From: Zetaproteobacteria bacterium CG_4_9_14_3_um_filter_49_83
GTDB taxonomy: Bacteria; Pseudomonadota; Zetaproteobacteria; Mariprofundales; Mariprofundaceae
DNA: 51,312 bases
Assembly: GCA_002791545.1 (NCBI GenBank)
Contig: PFXG01000061.1
Location: forward strand, 1 to 51,312
Direction: 5' to 3'
This document shows, one piece after another, positions 15,088-23,750 of this stretch. A program made the translations under genes and the position numbers. The notes under the pieces are model-generated. The model saw only the letters and a list, made by a program, of their open reading frames with translations. It was not told the origin of the DNA and ran no database searches. The stretch's first letter is position 1. The number at the start of each line of letters is the position of its first letter.

Positions 15088-16820
15088 CAGACCTCGTCGC
15101 TGCTGTTAGCACGAGCCAGATGATTAGCGCAAATCAGCGCATCCAGATGGCCTTGCTGGAAAGCACGCACGGCATCCTCGGCACTGCACACAATGGGCTC
15201 CTCATGCATGTTAAAGCTGGTGTTGATCAGTGCGGCAATTCCGGTTCTGGCATGAAACGCTTTGAGAATGGCGTAAACCTCAGGGTTATCCTCCTCGCGC
15301 AGTACCTGCGGGCGGGCCGTGCCATCGACATGAATGGCGGCCGGAATATGTTGCTTGGCAAAATCAGTCGCATCATAGGTGATGGTCATGAAGCGGGCCG
15401 ACACATGCTCCGGCTTCCAGCCAATGAAATAGTCCTGCGCATACTCTTCCATGATGATGGGAGCGAAAGGCATGAATTCAGTGCGCTTCAGTTTTTCATT
15501 CAACCATGCATTGATGCTCGGATCGGAGCAGGATGCAAACAGGGTGCGATTTCCCAGAGCACGTGGCCCGTATTCCATACGTCCGGCAGCGCGTGCGACG
15601 ACCTTGCCCGCAGCAAGGATGTCGGCAACGCCGGCTGCCATTTGATCCGTCGTTGCAAATACTTCAGAGGCAAGCCCAGCTTTCTCCAGTGCCTGTGCGG
15701 CTTCTGCATTGGAAATATCCGGTCCGAGATACGCCGTATGCATGAATACAGGCCGCGCTGCCGGGCTATGCTCGCTATGGGCAACTTTCGCCGCACCCAA
15801 TGATAATCCGCCATCGCCCATATTCGGCTGGATATACAGGTTTTCCACTTCATCCAGATGCATAATGCGCTGATTCAACTTCACATTGGCAAATACGCCA
15901 CCGGCGACGGCCAGTTTGCCAATGCCGGTTTTGGCAACCCAGTTGCGGATAAAATCGAGTACGACGACTTCGGTGAAATGTTGCAGGCCCGCTGCAACCT
16001 CTTCGCGTTTGAGAGTGCCTGCCAGCCGTGCTGCAACGTCCGGTGAAAAGCGCTGATAAACCAGTTGCGCCAGATCGGTATCAAACTTCGGATAATCTTT
16101 CTCCAGCGTTACATGCGATAACAACAGCGCGGCAAACGGGCCGGGATCACCATAAGCCGCCAGCCCCAGTACCTTGCCCTCGTGACGGGTGGGCAGAAAA
16201 CCGAGGTGGCGGGTAAAGGCAGTGTAGACATTGCCAACCGAGTGCGGCGAAGGAATCCACAGCAGGTGTTGCATGCGTCCTTCACGGCCGATCCAGACGG
16301 AGCCGCAATGCGCATCGCCACTGCCATCCAGGGTAATGACCAGCACGTCTTCATCCGGCCACGGGCAGCAGTAATAGGCGCTGGCGGCATGGGCATGATG
16401 ATGGCGCACATTCTGGCGTGGCAGGTCGGCAATATGATCCGGCACCGCACCTTTGCCTGATAATTTCTCCGCCATGGCATTGGCCGGGAAGCTCAGCATG
16501 ACATTCAGAAAATGCAGCGTTTGTTTGAATTGGTCAGTGTGTCTGGCCCAGAAAGCGGCATTTTCCAGAACCTGCGACATCATCTCCAGTCGTGGAAAAC
16601 GGGCGACACCGATTTGATGGATGTCGGAGGCATGACCCTGCATCGTGTAATCGATGCAGCGAAAAGGATAGGTCGATTCCATTTTTACCCGGCTCAGTCG
16701 CTCTTCTTCAATGGCGGCGATGATATTGCCTTGTTCATCCAGCAGCGCTGTGCCGGAATTGTGCGTCCCGCCATGCGACGGGTTACGGGAACAATAGCCA
16801 TAGATTCCAAGGGTTGTCAT
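15087..16820 (-). CDS. Carbamoyltransferase, NodU/CmcH/WapO family
   Basis: The 577-residue protein is a complete two-domain carbamoyltransferase. The N-terminal TsaD-like domain has GIYGYCSRNPSHGGTHNSG, EEERLSRVKM, the metal-site RHHHAHAASAYY and VITLDGSGDAH. The C-terminal domain has GGVFANVKLNQRI, GRMEYGPRALGNRTL and ALINTSFNMHEEPIV. The family transfers carbamoyl from carbamoyl phosphate via carbamoyl-AMP to a hydroxyl group. In Pseudomonas the homologue WapO carbamoylates a core heptose of LPS. Sitting among heptosyltransferases, this copy most likely does the same. It overlaps the GT9 gene by four bases. Confidence 0.9.
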   Translation of the reverse strand: MTTLGIYGYCSRNPSHGGTHNSGTALLDEQGNIIAAIEEERLSRVKMESTYPFRCIDYTMQGHASDIHQIGVARFPRLEMMSQVLENAAFWARHTDQFKQTLHFLNVMLSFPANAMAEKLSGKGAVPDHIADLPRQNVRHHHAHAASAYYCCPWPDEDVLVITLDGSGDAHCGSVWIGREGRMQHLLWIPSPHSVGNVYTAFTRHLGFLPTRHEGKVLGLAAYGDPGPFAALLLSHVTLEKDYPKFDTDLAQLVYQRFSPDVAARLAGTLKREEVAAGLQHFTEVVVLDFIRNWVAKTGIGKLAVAGGVFANVKLNQRIMHLDEVENLYIQPNMGDGGLSLGAAKVAHSEHSPAARPVFMHTAYLGPDISNAEAAQALEKAGLASEVFATTDQMAAGVADILAAGKVVARAAGRMEYGPRALGNRTLFASCSDPSINAWLNEKLKRTEFMPFAPIIMEEYAQDYFIGWKPEHVSARFMTITYDATDFAKQHIPAAIHVDGTARPQVLREEDNPEVYAILKAFHARTGIAALINTSFNMHEEPIVCSAEDAVRAFQQGHLDALICANHLARANSSDEV

Positions 16821-17893
16821 AGATTCCTTCCTTGCTCAAGAATAGTCAGAGCTTGCTGTAAAACACGTTCAGGTGTCATGCTTTCCAGACACAAGCTGCG
16901 ACTCTGACGATGGCGCTCGCAACCTTCAAGCTGACAGGGCACACAATCCTGCGGGCCCTGGAGCAGTGTGACATTGCCGGCATGCTGACATCCGGATGCT
17001 GAAGAGGGCTGATAAGGATTATTCAGCGAAATCTCCTGATCCGGCCATGGTCCCCAAATGACCGGGTCGGTCGGCCCGAAAAGACTCAGGGTTGGAGTGC
17101 CGGTGCTGGCGGCCAGATGTGTATTGGCGGTGTCCATGCCGATGTACAGGGCGGCCCTGGAACAAAGGCAGGCCAATTGCGGCCAGGATAAAGTGCCGGC
17201 CAGCAGGTGACAGGACTCTGGCGGTAGCTGACGGGTTAAAGATGTGGCTGCTGCCAGATCAGCAGGGCCGGCGGTGAGCACAATATGAAAACCCTGCTCG
17301 ACCAGTTTCTGCATCAACCATTGCCATGATGTATCGAGCCAGTATTTGTACGGCCAGCGGGCGAAAGGGTGAATCAATATATAGGATGAAACAGCGGCAA
17401 GATGCTGTTGGACAATCTGCTGTTGGACAATCTGCTGATCGTGTTGCGTCCACTGGATGCCGATTTTGTGGTTGGGGTTCAGGCCAACGCTATGCGTGAG
17501 TCGGTAGACATTTTCGACGGCGTGACTCTCCAGTGTATGCGGCACCCAACTGTTGGCGAGGGCGCGTTTCCAGCCATCCTGCGAACGGGTGGGCAGCAGG
17601 GCATGGACACGCCTTGCCGCAGTTAAAGCAATCAGCATCGGACGGTCTGAACCGCTGATGACGCAGGCGATGTCGTATTTCTGCCACAATTTCCGAATAT
17701 GCCTGAAGGTATCGGATGCTGTTGCTTGCAACACATGAACATTGTTGGCAAAACTTTGCCCGCTGATCATCTGTTCGGTGCCGGGCGATACCAGCCAGTC
17801 GACGGCATAACCATCCTGTTGCAAGGCTTTAGCCAGAGGCGTTGCCAGCAAAACATCTCCCAGATATCGACAGACAACGACCAGAGCCCGCAT
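16817..17893 (-). CDS. Glycosyltransferase family 9, heptosyltransferase III-like
   Basis: The 358-residue GT-B enzyme begins RALVVVCRYLGDVLLATPLA, the ADP-heptose transferase start. Its C-terminal half holds YILIHPFARWPYKYWLD and ALYIGMDTANTHLAASTGTP followed by LSLFGPTDPVIWGPW, the GT9 donor site. It resembles WaaQ-type third heptosyltransferases and is distinct from the WaaC and WaaF in this operon. A cysteine-rich tail (CVPCQLEGCERH) is common in the family. Residues around 150 contain a doubled QQQIV encoded by a tandem 15-bp repeat at 17403-17432. Confidence 0.85.
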   Translation of the reverse strand: MRALVVVCRYLGDVLLATPLAKALQQDGYAVDWLVSPGTEQMISGQSFANNVHVLQATASDTFRHIRKLWQKYDIACVISGSDRPMLIALTAARRVHALLPTRSQDGWKRALANSWVPHTLESHAVENVYRLTHSVGLNPNHKIGIQWTQHDQQIVQQQIVQQHLAAVSSYILIHPFARWPYKYWLDTSWQWLMQKLVEQGFHIVLTAGPADLAAATSLTRQLPPESCHLLAGTLSWPQLACLCSRAALYIGMDTANTHLAASTGTPTLSLFGPTDPVIWGPWPDQEISLNNPYQPSSASGCQHAGNVTLLQGPQDCVPCQLEGCERHRQSRSLCLESMTPERVLQQALTILEQGRNL

Positions 17894-17910
17894 GTTAATT
17901 CAGGGGTGCC

Positions 17911-18462
17911 TTAGTTGTTGAACCAGTAAATTAAAACGAATAAGCCGATTCCGGCCAGCATGGCCAGGGCATTTTTATGTTCGCGATGTTGTATGACCAG
18001 CGCCCATGAATATTGCCCCTGCGCCGGATAGTTGGTCCAGGTTGGAAAAAACAGCGGTACCACGCTGGCCCAGTTCTCAAACTCATCACCGAATAATTGT
18101 TGCATATAAGCCGCTTCATTATGCAAGGCCGGACGGTAAATGACGGTAAAGGCAATCAGGCCGAAAAAAGCGGCCCAAGGGTTGGAGGCCATAGCGCAAT
18201 AGCCAATGAAAATCACCGTGTTGAAAAAATACAGGGGATTACGGGTAAAACGGTATGGCCCGGCTGTAGCCAGTCGCGCATTTTTATCAATGTAACCTGA
18301 AGCCCAGGTGCGTCCGGCTTCACCCAGAACAACGATCAGAGCGCCGATTGCCAGTGAAATCAGATTGGGTTGCGCCGCCAGCAGCAGCAGGACAATGACG
18401 GGAGCCGTGGCATAGATGCGGTGTCCGAAACACCATGATTCCAGTTTTTGATAGAGATTCAT
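17911..18462 (-). CDS. Isoprenylcysteine methyltransferase-like membrane protein
   Basis: The 183-residue protein has about four membrane helices. Between them is TAGPYRFTRNPLYFFNTVIF, the SAM-binding signature of ICMT/PEMT-type membrane methyltransferases (RxxRNPxY), followed by EAAYMQQLFGDEFENW with the EE/E-xxL motif. Such enzymes methylate lipids or lipid-linked groups; none of the known bacterial targets can be assigned here. ATG 18462 is chosen because it overlaps the preceding stop by four bases (ATGA); the open frame upstream to 18699 lies inside that gene. Confidence 0.75.
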   Translation of the reverse strand: MNLYQKLESWCFGHRIYATAPVIVLLLLAAQPNLISLAIGALIVVLGEAGRTWASGYIDKNARLATAGPYRFTRNPLYFFNTVIFIGYCAMASNPWAAFFGLIAFTVIYRPALHNEAAYMQQLFGDEFENWASVVPLFFPTWTNYPAQGQYSWALVIQHREHKNALAMLAGIGLFVLIYWFNN

Positions 18463-18965
18463 GGCATTGGCTCCTTGCGCAATTCGGCAATGATTTCTGA
18501 AATAGGGAAAAACTTGGCAAATGAGCGTTCGTAACGTTCTTGTCCGAACAGGGCTTTCATAGCTTTCGCAGTAATGGTGTGACAACGCAAATCCATGGAA
18601 ACCATTGAATAGTTGCACTTGTAGTAGACTGTACTCTGGTAGGTGAATTGGCGTAGCGCATGCGAACCGAAATGGTGGTAATGCGTCGGATCTCCCCAAC
18701 TGGTCCAGTGGGTGTAATGGGGCGTTTTGATCTGCACAGTGCCGCCTGCTTTCAGCACGCGCCAGATTTCTTCCATCAGACCGACAGGATAACGCATATG
18801 TTCAATCACATGACTGCAAATCACCCGATCAAATGAATTGTCGGCGAAGGGAAAGTATCCACCTTCAATATTGGCCAGAACGTCTGCATCAGAAGCCGGA
18901 TGGTGATCCAGCCCGATGGCACCCGCTGCCTTATTTGGGCCGCAGCCAAGATCAAGAATACGCAT
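18459..18965 (-). CDS. Class I SAM-dependent methyltransferase of LPS cluster
   Basis: The compact 168-residue protein opens directly with motif I, MRILDLGCGPNKAAGAIGLD. DRVICSHVIEHMRYP follows, then RVLKAGGTVQIKTPHYTHW. Similar short methyltransferases are common in O-antigen and core clusters; the histidine-rich stretch HYHHFGSHAL is typical of that group. Target unknown. It begins 8 bases after the DUF3108 gene and overlaps the ICMT-like start. Confidence 0.8.
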   Translation of the reverse strand: MRILDLGCGPNKAAGAIGLDHHPASDADVLANIEGGYFPFADNSFDRVICSHVIEHMRYPVGLMEEIWRVLKAGGTVQIKTPHYTHWTSWGDPTHYHHFGSHALRQFTYQSTVYYKCNYSMVSMDLRCHTITAKAMKALFGQERYERSFAKFFPISEIIAELRKEPMP

Positions 18966-18973
18966 GTATTTAG

Positions 18974-19744
18974 TTACTCCTGTGTATTGCTGAGGCCGGA
19001 GGCAGGTGGCTGGTAATCAGTCAGATATCCCATAATGCGGCCAATTTTAATTTTTGCGCTCAACTGAAGCGGGATATGTCTGTCATCATTTGTCATCCAG
19101 AGTTTGATTGTTCCCGCACTCGAAAAAATACCGGCTGTCTTCAGTTTTGGTTCCACAACAATGCACTCAACCATGTTTCCCCACGGTGCGATAAGTTTTA
19201 CTGTTTGATCTTCAACCGTGACGATCAGCTCATAGGTCTTTCTGGAATCAAAAATCGGAATAGTGACAGTTTGCCCCGGCTTCAAATCCAGCCCGCGCAC
19301 TCTAAAGAAGGCATCCATGACATTCAAATGTCCTGCCGGAACTTTGTAGTCGTCAGTTTTGTTGTTCTGGGTGTAATGCACGAGATTATTCTGCCAGTCG
19401 AAAACAGTGGTTTTGACGGCATGATAGCTTCGCTCATGCTGGTTCAATGCGAATAATGTGCTCTGCATATGCTGATCGATACACACACCGGAAGAATCGA
19501 TGGAGTCCCGTATTTTTTTGAAAATATCGAGAACTTTATTGGTGTTGGCCTGTGTTGAAACCTGATAAGTATCCACAGACGGTGTCGTGGCTTGCAAAAT
19601 TGCCGTGCCAGCGTTGACGAATTCCCAGCCGACATCAAAGCTCAGACGCTCACCGCCGAAAGGAAAACACCGGTGCGGGCTTACTGCCCATGCACTGTTC
19701 TGCCAGATACCCATACACAGCAGCAGCAACAGAATACGTTTCAT
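18974..19744 (-). CDS. DUF3108 domain protein, exported
   Basis: The 256-residue protein has a clear signal peptide (MKRILLLLLCMGIWQNSAWA, cleavage near residue 20). A DUF3108 domain follows: GERLSFDVGWEFVNAGTAIL, then FDWQNNLVHYTQN, DVMDAFFRVRGLD-like helix and WMTNDDRHIPLQLSAKI. DUF3108 proteins are periplasmic or outer-membrane-facing beta-rich proteins of unknown role. Its place between heptosyltransferases and methyltransferases, overlapping the waaC stop by four bases, ties it to envelope assembly. It is the only exported soluble protein of the operon. Confidence 0.8.
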   Translation of the reverse strand: MKRILLLLLCMGIWQNSAWAVSPHRCFPFGGERLSFDVGWEFVNAGTAILQATTPSVDTYQVSTQANTNKVLDIFKKIRDSIDSSGVCIDQHMQSTLFALNQHERSYHAVKTTVFDWQNNLVHYTQNNKTDDYKVPAGHLNVMDAFFRVRGLDLKPGQTVTIPIFDSRKTYELIVTVEDQTVKLIAPWGNMVECIVVEPKLKTAGIFSSAGTIKLWMTNDDRHIPLQLSAKIKIGRIMGYLTDYQPPASGLSNTQE

Positions 19745-20784
19745 CGGTGGATTTCCTGCCAGGCGCGGATAATGGCATCGGAAGCGATCGATGGCATACA
19801 GATGAAACGTTTACATTGCCGTGAAAAACAGGGTGCACATGCAATATGGGCGGATATATCGCGGCATTGCGGACCTTGCGGCCCCATGCGCCAGGGCGCT
19901 GTCGGGCCCCACAATGTAACACTGGGACAAGCACAGGCTGCGGCCAGATGCGTGACGCCGGTATCCTGACCGATGTAGGCCGATGCATGGCCGAACAATC
20001 CCGCCAGCGTTGACAGGGATAATACAGCATCGGCAACCAGCGTGTTGGACATATCATGGGCGATGCGTCTGGCGCGAAGCTGTTCCTCTTCCGAGCCCCA
20101 TAAAATCAGCAGTCGCGATTGCGGCGTCAGTTTTTCCAGCAGAACACGCCACTGCATATCATGCATGCGTTTGGTCGCATAACTGCCTCCCACATGAATG
20201 ATGGTTAGCGGTAGTCCAGGGCTTTCCCAGTTGCGCATTGCCAGCCACTGAGAGCCAAGCTGAACCATGTGCTTATCCACCCGGACGCTTGGCGGGCGAT
20301 ATTCGATGGCTGTTTCAGGAACAGCTGAAATGTTCTCTGCTTGCGTCATGGCGTGAACGATGCGACGGTAAATTTGTACCACGTGCTTTTCATCAGGGTG
20401 AAAGCTTACCGGCTCAACCAGCCAGCGGTTCGGGTATTCCGGTGATTGCGTTTTATCAAATCCCAGCAGGCGAGCGGGGGAAATAAGGCTGGCTCTTGCC
20501 ATCAGTCCGGATTTAATCAAACCCTGCAAATCAAAGATGTAGTCAAATTGTTCCTGTCTGAGCAACTGAATCATATCCCAGGCATGACGGAAAGGCTGAT
20601 CTCCTTTTAAGGCAACTTTATGCACCTTGACCTGTTCGGGAAAAATATCGCTGACAAAGCCGAAGCGACTGTCGATCAGCCAGTGCACCGAGCTCACCGC
20701 AGGGTTGTCCAATAAATCATCCAGGGCCGGCAGGGCATGAATGATATCGCCAAAAGCGGATAGTTTGACAATCAGGACTTTCAA
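19741..20784 (-). CDS. waaC: Lipopolysaccharide heptosyltransferase I (WaaC-like)
   Basis: The 347-residue GT9 enzyme starts LKVLIVKLSAFGDIIHALPA, the WaaC pattern. It has FDLQGLIKSGLMARA, the phosphate-binding IHVGGSYATKRM and YIGQDTGVTHLAAACACPSV. WaaC adds the first L-glycero-D-manno-heptose to Kdo of lipid A. The start is probably TTG at 20784, overlapping the waaF stop as TTGA: homology begins there, no ATG or GTG lies nearby, and the upstream frame is only waaF read out of phase. The C-terminal cysteine cluster (CAPCFSRQCKRFIC) is shared by related enzymes. Confidence 0.85.
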   Translation of the reverse strand: MKVLIVKLSAFGDIIHALPALDDLLDNPAVSSVHWLIDSRFGFVSDIFPEQVKVHKVALKGDQPFRHAWDMIQLLRQEQFDYIFDLQGLIKSGLMARASLISPARLLGFDKTQSPEYPNRWLVEPVSFHPDEKHVVQIYRRIVHAMTQAENISAVPETAIEYRPPSVRVDKHMVQLGSQWLAMRNWESPGLPLTIIHVGGSYATKRMHDMQWRVLLEKLTPQSRLLILWGSEEEQLRARRIAHDMSNTLVADAVLSLSTLAGLFGHASAYIGQDTGVTHLAAACACPSVTLWGPTAPWRMGPQGPQCRDISAHIACAPCFSRQCKRFICMPSIASDAIIRAWQEIHR

Positions 20785-21761
20785 TGGGTCAGCAACCGCA
20801 GGCAGTGTTGTATCACCGTTTCCGGTGTGATGTTTTGCATGCAGGGTTGTCCTTCTACGGCGCACTCGCGAGCCAGGCAGGGGCTGCAATCGGCCGGTTG
20901 GTAAAGCAGTGAAACGTGTTGACCACTGGGAGCGGTGCGCTCGGGTGAAGTGGCACCAAAAATGCCAATCGTCGGGCGGCCCAGGCCGGCAGCGACATGC
21001 ATCAGACCGGAGTCATTACACAGCATCAGGCGCGTGTTGGCGATGATTTGCAGGGCTTGCCGCAGTGAAGTTTTTCCCGCCGCATTCCAGCTTGCAGCGG
21101 CGACGTTTTGCAGACAATCCGTGCCGATGTTTCGTTCAGCATCGGTACCCAGAATCACCGGTTGCCAGCCTTGTTCGGCCAGCGCAGCGATAATTCGGGC
21201 GTAGGCATGGTGCGGGTAACGCTTGGCCCCGCCGAATTGTGCCCCCGGCGCAATACAAATCACTTTCTCCACATCAAGTCCGTGTTCCGTCAATAGCACT
21301 TCACCCAGCAGGCGCTCGACTTCGGGGGCATGCAGGTTTACCTGACGCTGGCTGACTGGAATGCCGGCCTGCTCAATCAGATCGAGGAAATATTCACGAT
21401 GATGCTCATTTTTCATGTTGATGCGTGCTTGCAAAGCGTGGTTCAATAAAATGCCACGTCCCTCATGGCGAAAACCATAGCGATTTGCGGCACGCATGCG
21501 CCAGGCTTGCCAGGCTGCATGAAAGCTGTTGCGCAAAATAAATGCCGCTTCACAGGGCGCAGGTGCTGCGCAAAACGATGCCTTTCCCAGATTCAGGAAC
21601 GGTGTGAGATCCTGTAACCATGCATGTCCGAAGAGCTCGATGCGGGCATCAGGAAAATGCTCGGCCAGGGCGCGCATCGCCGGTTGTGCCATCACTACAT
21701 CACCCAGCCAGTTCGGTGGCATCAGCAAAATAGAGGCGTAAGCATTTTTAGCTAACGGCAT
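20781..21761 (-). CDS. waaF: Lipopolysaccharide heptosyltransferase II (WaaF)
   Basis: The 326-residue protein has the WaaF N-terminus ILLMPPNWLGDVVMAQPAM. ICIAPGAQFGGAKRYPHHAY, ILGTDAERNIG, LMLCNDSGLMHVAAGLGRP and GIFGATSPERTAP follow; the last is characteristic of WaaF. It adds the second heptose to the inner core. Length agrees with the family. ATG 21761 shares bases with the previous methyltransferase stop (TGATG). Confidence 0.92.
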   Translation of the reverse strand: MPLAKNAYASILLMPPNWLGDVVMAQPAMRALAEHFPDARIELFGHAWLQDLTPFLNLGKASFCAAPAPCEAAFILRNSFHAAWQAWRMRAANRYGFRHEGRGILLNHALQARINMKNEHHREYFLDLIEQAGIPVSQRQVNLHAPEVERLLGEVLLTEHGLDVEKVICIAPGAQFGGAKRYPHHAYARIIAALAEQGWQPVILGTDAERNIGTDCLQNVAAASWNAAGKTSLRQALQIIANTRLMLCNDSGLMHVAAGLGRPTIGIFGATSPERTAPSGQHVSLLYQPADCSPCLARECAVEGQPCMQNITPETVIQHCLRLLTH

Positions 21762-22444
21762 CAGTCGTTTTCACCCATCGGTTTACAAACATAGAACCAT
21801 TCTTTGGACAATTGCCAAACGGGTTGATCGATCATTTGAGAAGACTGGATGTGGAAATGTCGTTTCAGTGAACGCTCAATGCCATGGCGCGTATAACAGT
21901 ATAAGCGCGTGCGCAGTATGCGTTGCGGGTAAATCCGGGCCGTAAAGTAGTGCAGACGCGCAAACAGCGAAGGCCAGGTGGTGACGCAGAGAATGACTGT
22001 GCCATCGGGTTTGAGTAAGCGCTCCATTTCATGCAGCACCAGTTCGGGGTTCTGGGTATGGCTGATGGCATTGATACAAAGGATTAAATCGTAACTCTGA
22101 TCGGACTTTTTGATCGCTTCAGCCACCGAAGGCATAAACTCACCCTGCGGCAACAGGCCGGGCCATTTCTTTTTGAAATCATCCAGCAGCGGGTCGAGGT
22201 AGGTTTTTTTTCCGAGCTCGATAAATTGTGCGATGCAGTTGATGCCACAGCCAATTTCAAGAATCTGTGAATCTTTTTCGAGATGTCTGGCAACAGGCAG
22301 AATCAAGGGCATGTATTTGTTGCGTAAGGGTTGCAAATCCTTTTTAACCTGAGCTGCTGAGAGGTCACTGGTGCGCATGGCTTCCAGTTCGATTTTTATC
22401 GAATCGAGCCAGCGATTTTGGCTGAACGGGTTATGTTTGGGCAT
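21761..22444 (-). CDS. SAM-dependent methyltransferase of LPS cluster
   Basis: The 227-residue protein has motif I ILEIGCGINCIAQFIELG, then YDLILCINAISHTQNPE and MERLLKPDGTVILCVTTWPS. The acceptor is unknown; context points to a core or O-antigen sugar or its lipid carrier. ATG 22444 overlaps the acyltransferase stop by 14 bases; the open frame further upstream to 22576 lies within that gene and has no homology. Confidence 0.75.
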   Translation of the reverse strand: MPKHNPFSQNRWLDSIKIELEAMRTSDLSAAQVKKDLQPLRNKYMPLILPVARHLEKDSQILEIGCGINCIAQFIELGKKTYLDPLLDDFKKKWPGLLPQGEFMPSVAEAIKKSDQSYDLILCINAISHTQNPELVLHEMERLLKPDGTVILCVTTWPSLFARLHYFTARIYPQRILRTRLYCYTRHGIERSLKRHFHIQSSQMIDQPVWQLSKEWFYVCKPMGEND

Positions 22445-23363
22445 AAATGACCTCGGCCAGTTCCTGATCCTGCTCCAGAATATACCATCGACGGTGAATC
22501 CATAGCCACAATTCCGCTCGCTCGTTGATGATAGGCGTAAAACTGGCGCAAACCTGTCGCATAATATGATAGGCATCGCGCTCTTTATTGTCGCTCAGGG
22601 CAGGCAGATCAACCGGATGAAACTCCAGTGTAAAATGGAAACTCGAACCTTTGCGTTTCAGTGACACGCCGATGATCGGTGTTTGCTGGCGGATATGAAA
22701 TGTTGCCGGTAAGGGGGTGGTGTTGGCCATATGTCCCATGAATGGCACTTGCAGTCCCTGACTCATATGTTGGTCGACCATAATCGCAATAGCAGAGCCG
22801 CGCTTCAGCGTTTTGGGTAACCAGCGCAGTCCTTCCCAGCGTGATTGCATGCTGGCACCGAAGCGTTCGCGGCATTGTTTCAGGTATCTTTCCAGCGCCG
22901 GATATTTGGCGGGCCGATAAATCACCGTAGTGTCGTAGCCGAGCAAAGACAACATCAGTCCACCCAGCTCCCAGTTACAATGATGGCAGGCGGCAACAAA
23001 AGCCCCTTCTCCGGAAGCCATGGCTTGCTGCATCAGATGTTCATTAACCACGTCGACGCGTGAGCGAAGAAATGCTCTGGAGCGCAGAAATACATGCGGC
23101 AACTCCAGACTGGTACGGCCCAGCTCGGCAAATGCACGACGTGCCATGTCTGCATGCCATGCTGGCGCTTGTTGCGGGTAAATACGTTTCAGGTTGGTGA
23201 TAGCAATAACGCGATGCCGGCGCAAAAGCGCAAAGCATAAGCGTCCGAGGCCAGCCCCCAGAGCACCGGCCCAGCGGGCGGGGAGCATGCGAAGCAGCCA
23301 GAATAAAGTTCGAATGCCCGCAGAAATCAGCATGTCCAGCATACGGGAGAAGGGAGTCGGCAA
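22431..23363 (-). CDS. Lipid A late acyltransferase (LpxL/LpxM family)
   Basis: The 310-residue inner-membrane-associated enzyme has an N-terminal hydrophobic anchor (LISAGIRTLFWLLRMLPARW). The HX4(D/E) catalytic motif is in CHHCNWELGG, then VIYRPAKYPALERYLKQCRE, IAIMVDQHMSQGLQVPFMG and WLWIHRRW. These features place it with LpxL/LpxM, which transfer secondary acyl chains to Kdo2-lipid IVA. LpxL and LpxM cannot be separated here. It follows the Trm112-like gene by 6 bases and leads the heptosyltransferase genes. Confidence 0.88.
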   Translation of the reverse strand: MPTPFSRMLDMLISAGIRTLFWLLRMLPARWAGALGAGLGRLCFALLRRHRVIAITNLKRIYPQQAPAWHADMARRAFAELGRTSLELPHVFLRSRAFLRSRVDVVNEHLMQQAMASGEGAFVAACHHCNWELGGLMLSLLGYDTTVIYRPAKYPALERYLKQCRERFGASMQSRWEGLRWLPKTLKRGSAIAIMVDQHMSQGLQVPFMGHMANTTPLPATFHIRQQTPIIGVSLKRKGSSFHFTLEFHPVDLPALSDNKERDAYHIMRQVCASFTPIINERAELWLWIHRRWYILEQDQELAEVIYAQT

Positions 23364-23369
23364 GCTGAC

Positions 23370-23540
23370 TCAGCTTTCCAGCGGTTTGGCTTCATCAATC
23401 AGCATCACAGGGATATCATCACGGATCGGGTAAGCCAACTGGCAACTCGGGCAATTCAGCGCATCTTTAGCTTCGTTATAGGCCACGGCCTGTTTGCATT
23501 TTGGGCATACGAGAATATCGAGCAAAGCCTGATCAATCAT
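23370..23540 (-). CDS. Trm112-family zinc-ribbon protein (YcaR-like)
   Basis: A 56-residue protein begins MIDQALLDILVCPKCKQAVA and ends with ALNCPSCQLAYPIRDDIPVM before a short acidic tail. The paired CPxC and CPSC knuckles and the AYPIRDGIPVML-type ending define the Trm112/UPF0434 family. In many proteobacteria this gene sits beside lpxK and kdsB, so an lpxL neighbour fits. Family members act as small activators of methyltransferases in eukaryotes; the four methyltransferases downstream make such a role worth testing. It is the first gene of the 15-gene operon. No convincing promoter was found upstream. Confidence 0.85.
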   Translation of the reverse strand: MIDQALLDILVCPKCKQAVAYNEAKDALNCPSCQLAYPIRDDIPVMLIDEAKPLES

Positions 23541-23750
23541 GGGAGTACCTCTGAGTATGAATTGTGCAGCAGGCTAGCATCAAGCGATTTGTGAATAAAA
23601 GGTTCTTGCACCGTTTCAGGAAGCCGTACATGGATTCAGGGTAAAAACAACTTGAGTTTACAAAGTGGTTTTGCCATATTCTGCTATGCATGAAAGTTAT
23701 AAAGGGTATATAGACTTTTGAAATAGATTTGTTCCTGGGAGGGGGTGGTC

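Noticed and set aside
23541-23750. Promoter for the LPS operon before the Trm112-like gene
   Set aside because: The best match (TTGATG, 18 bases, CATACT on the minus strand) would leave no room for a ribosome site before the ATG.
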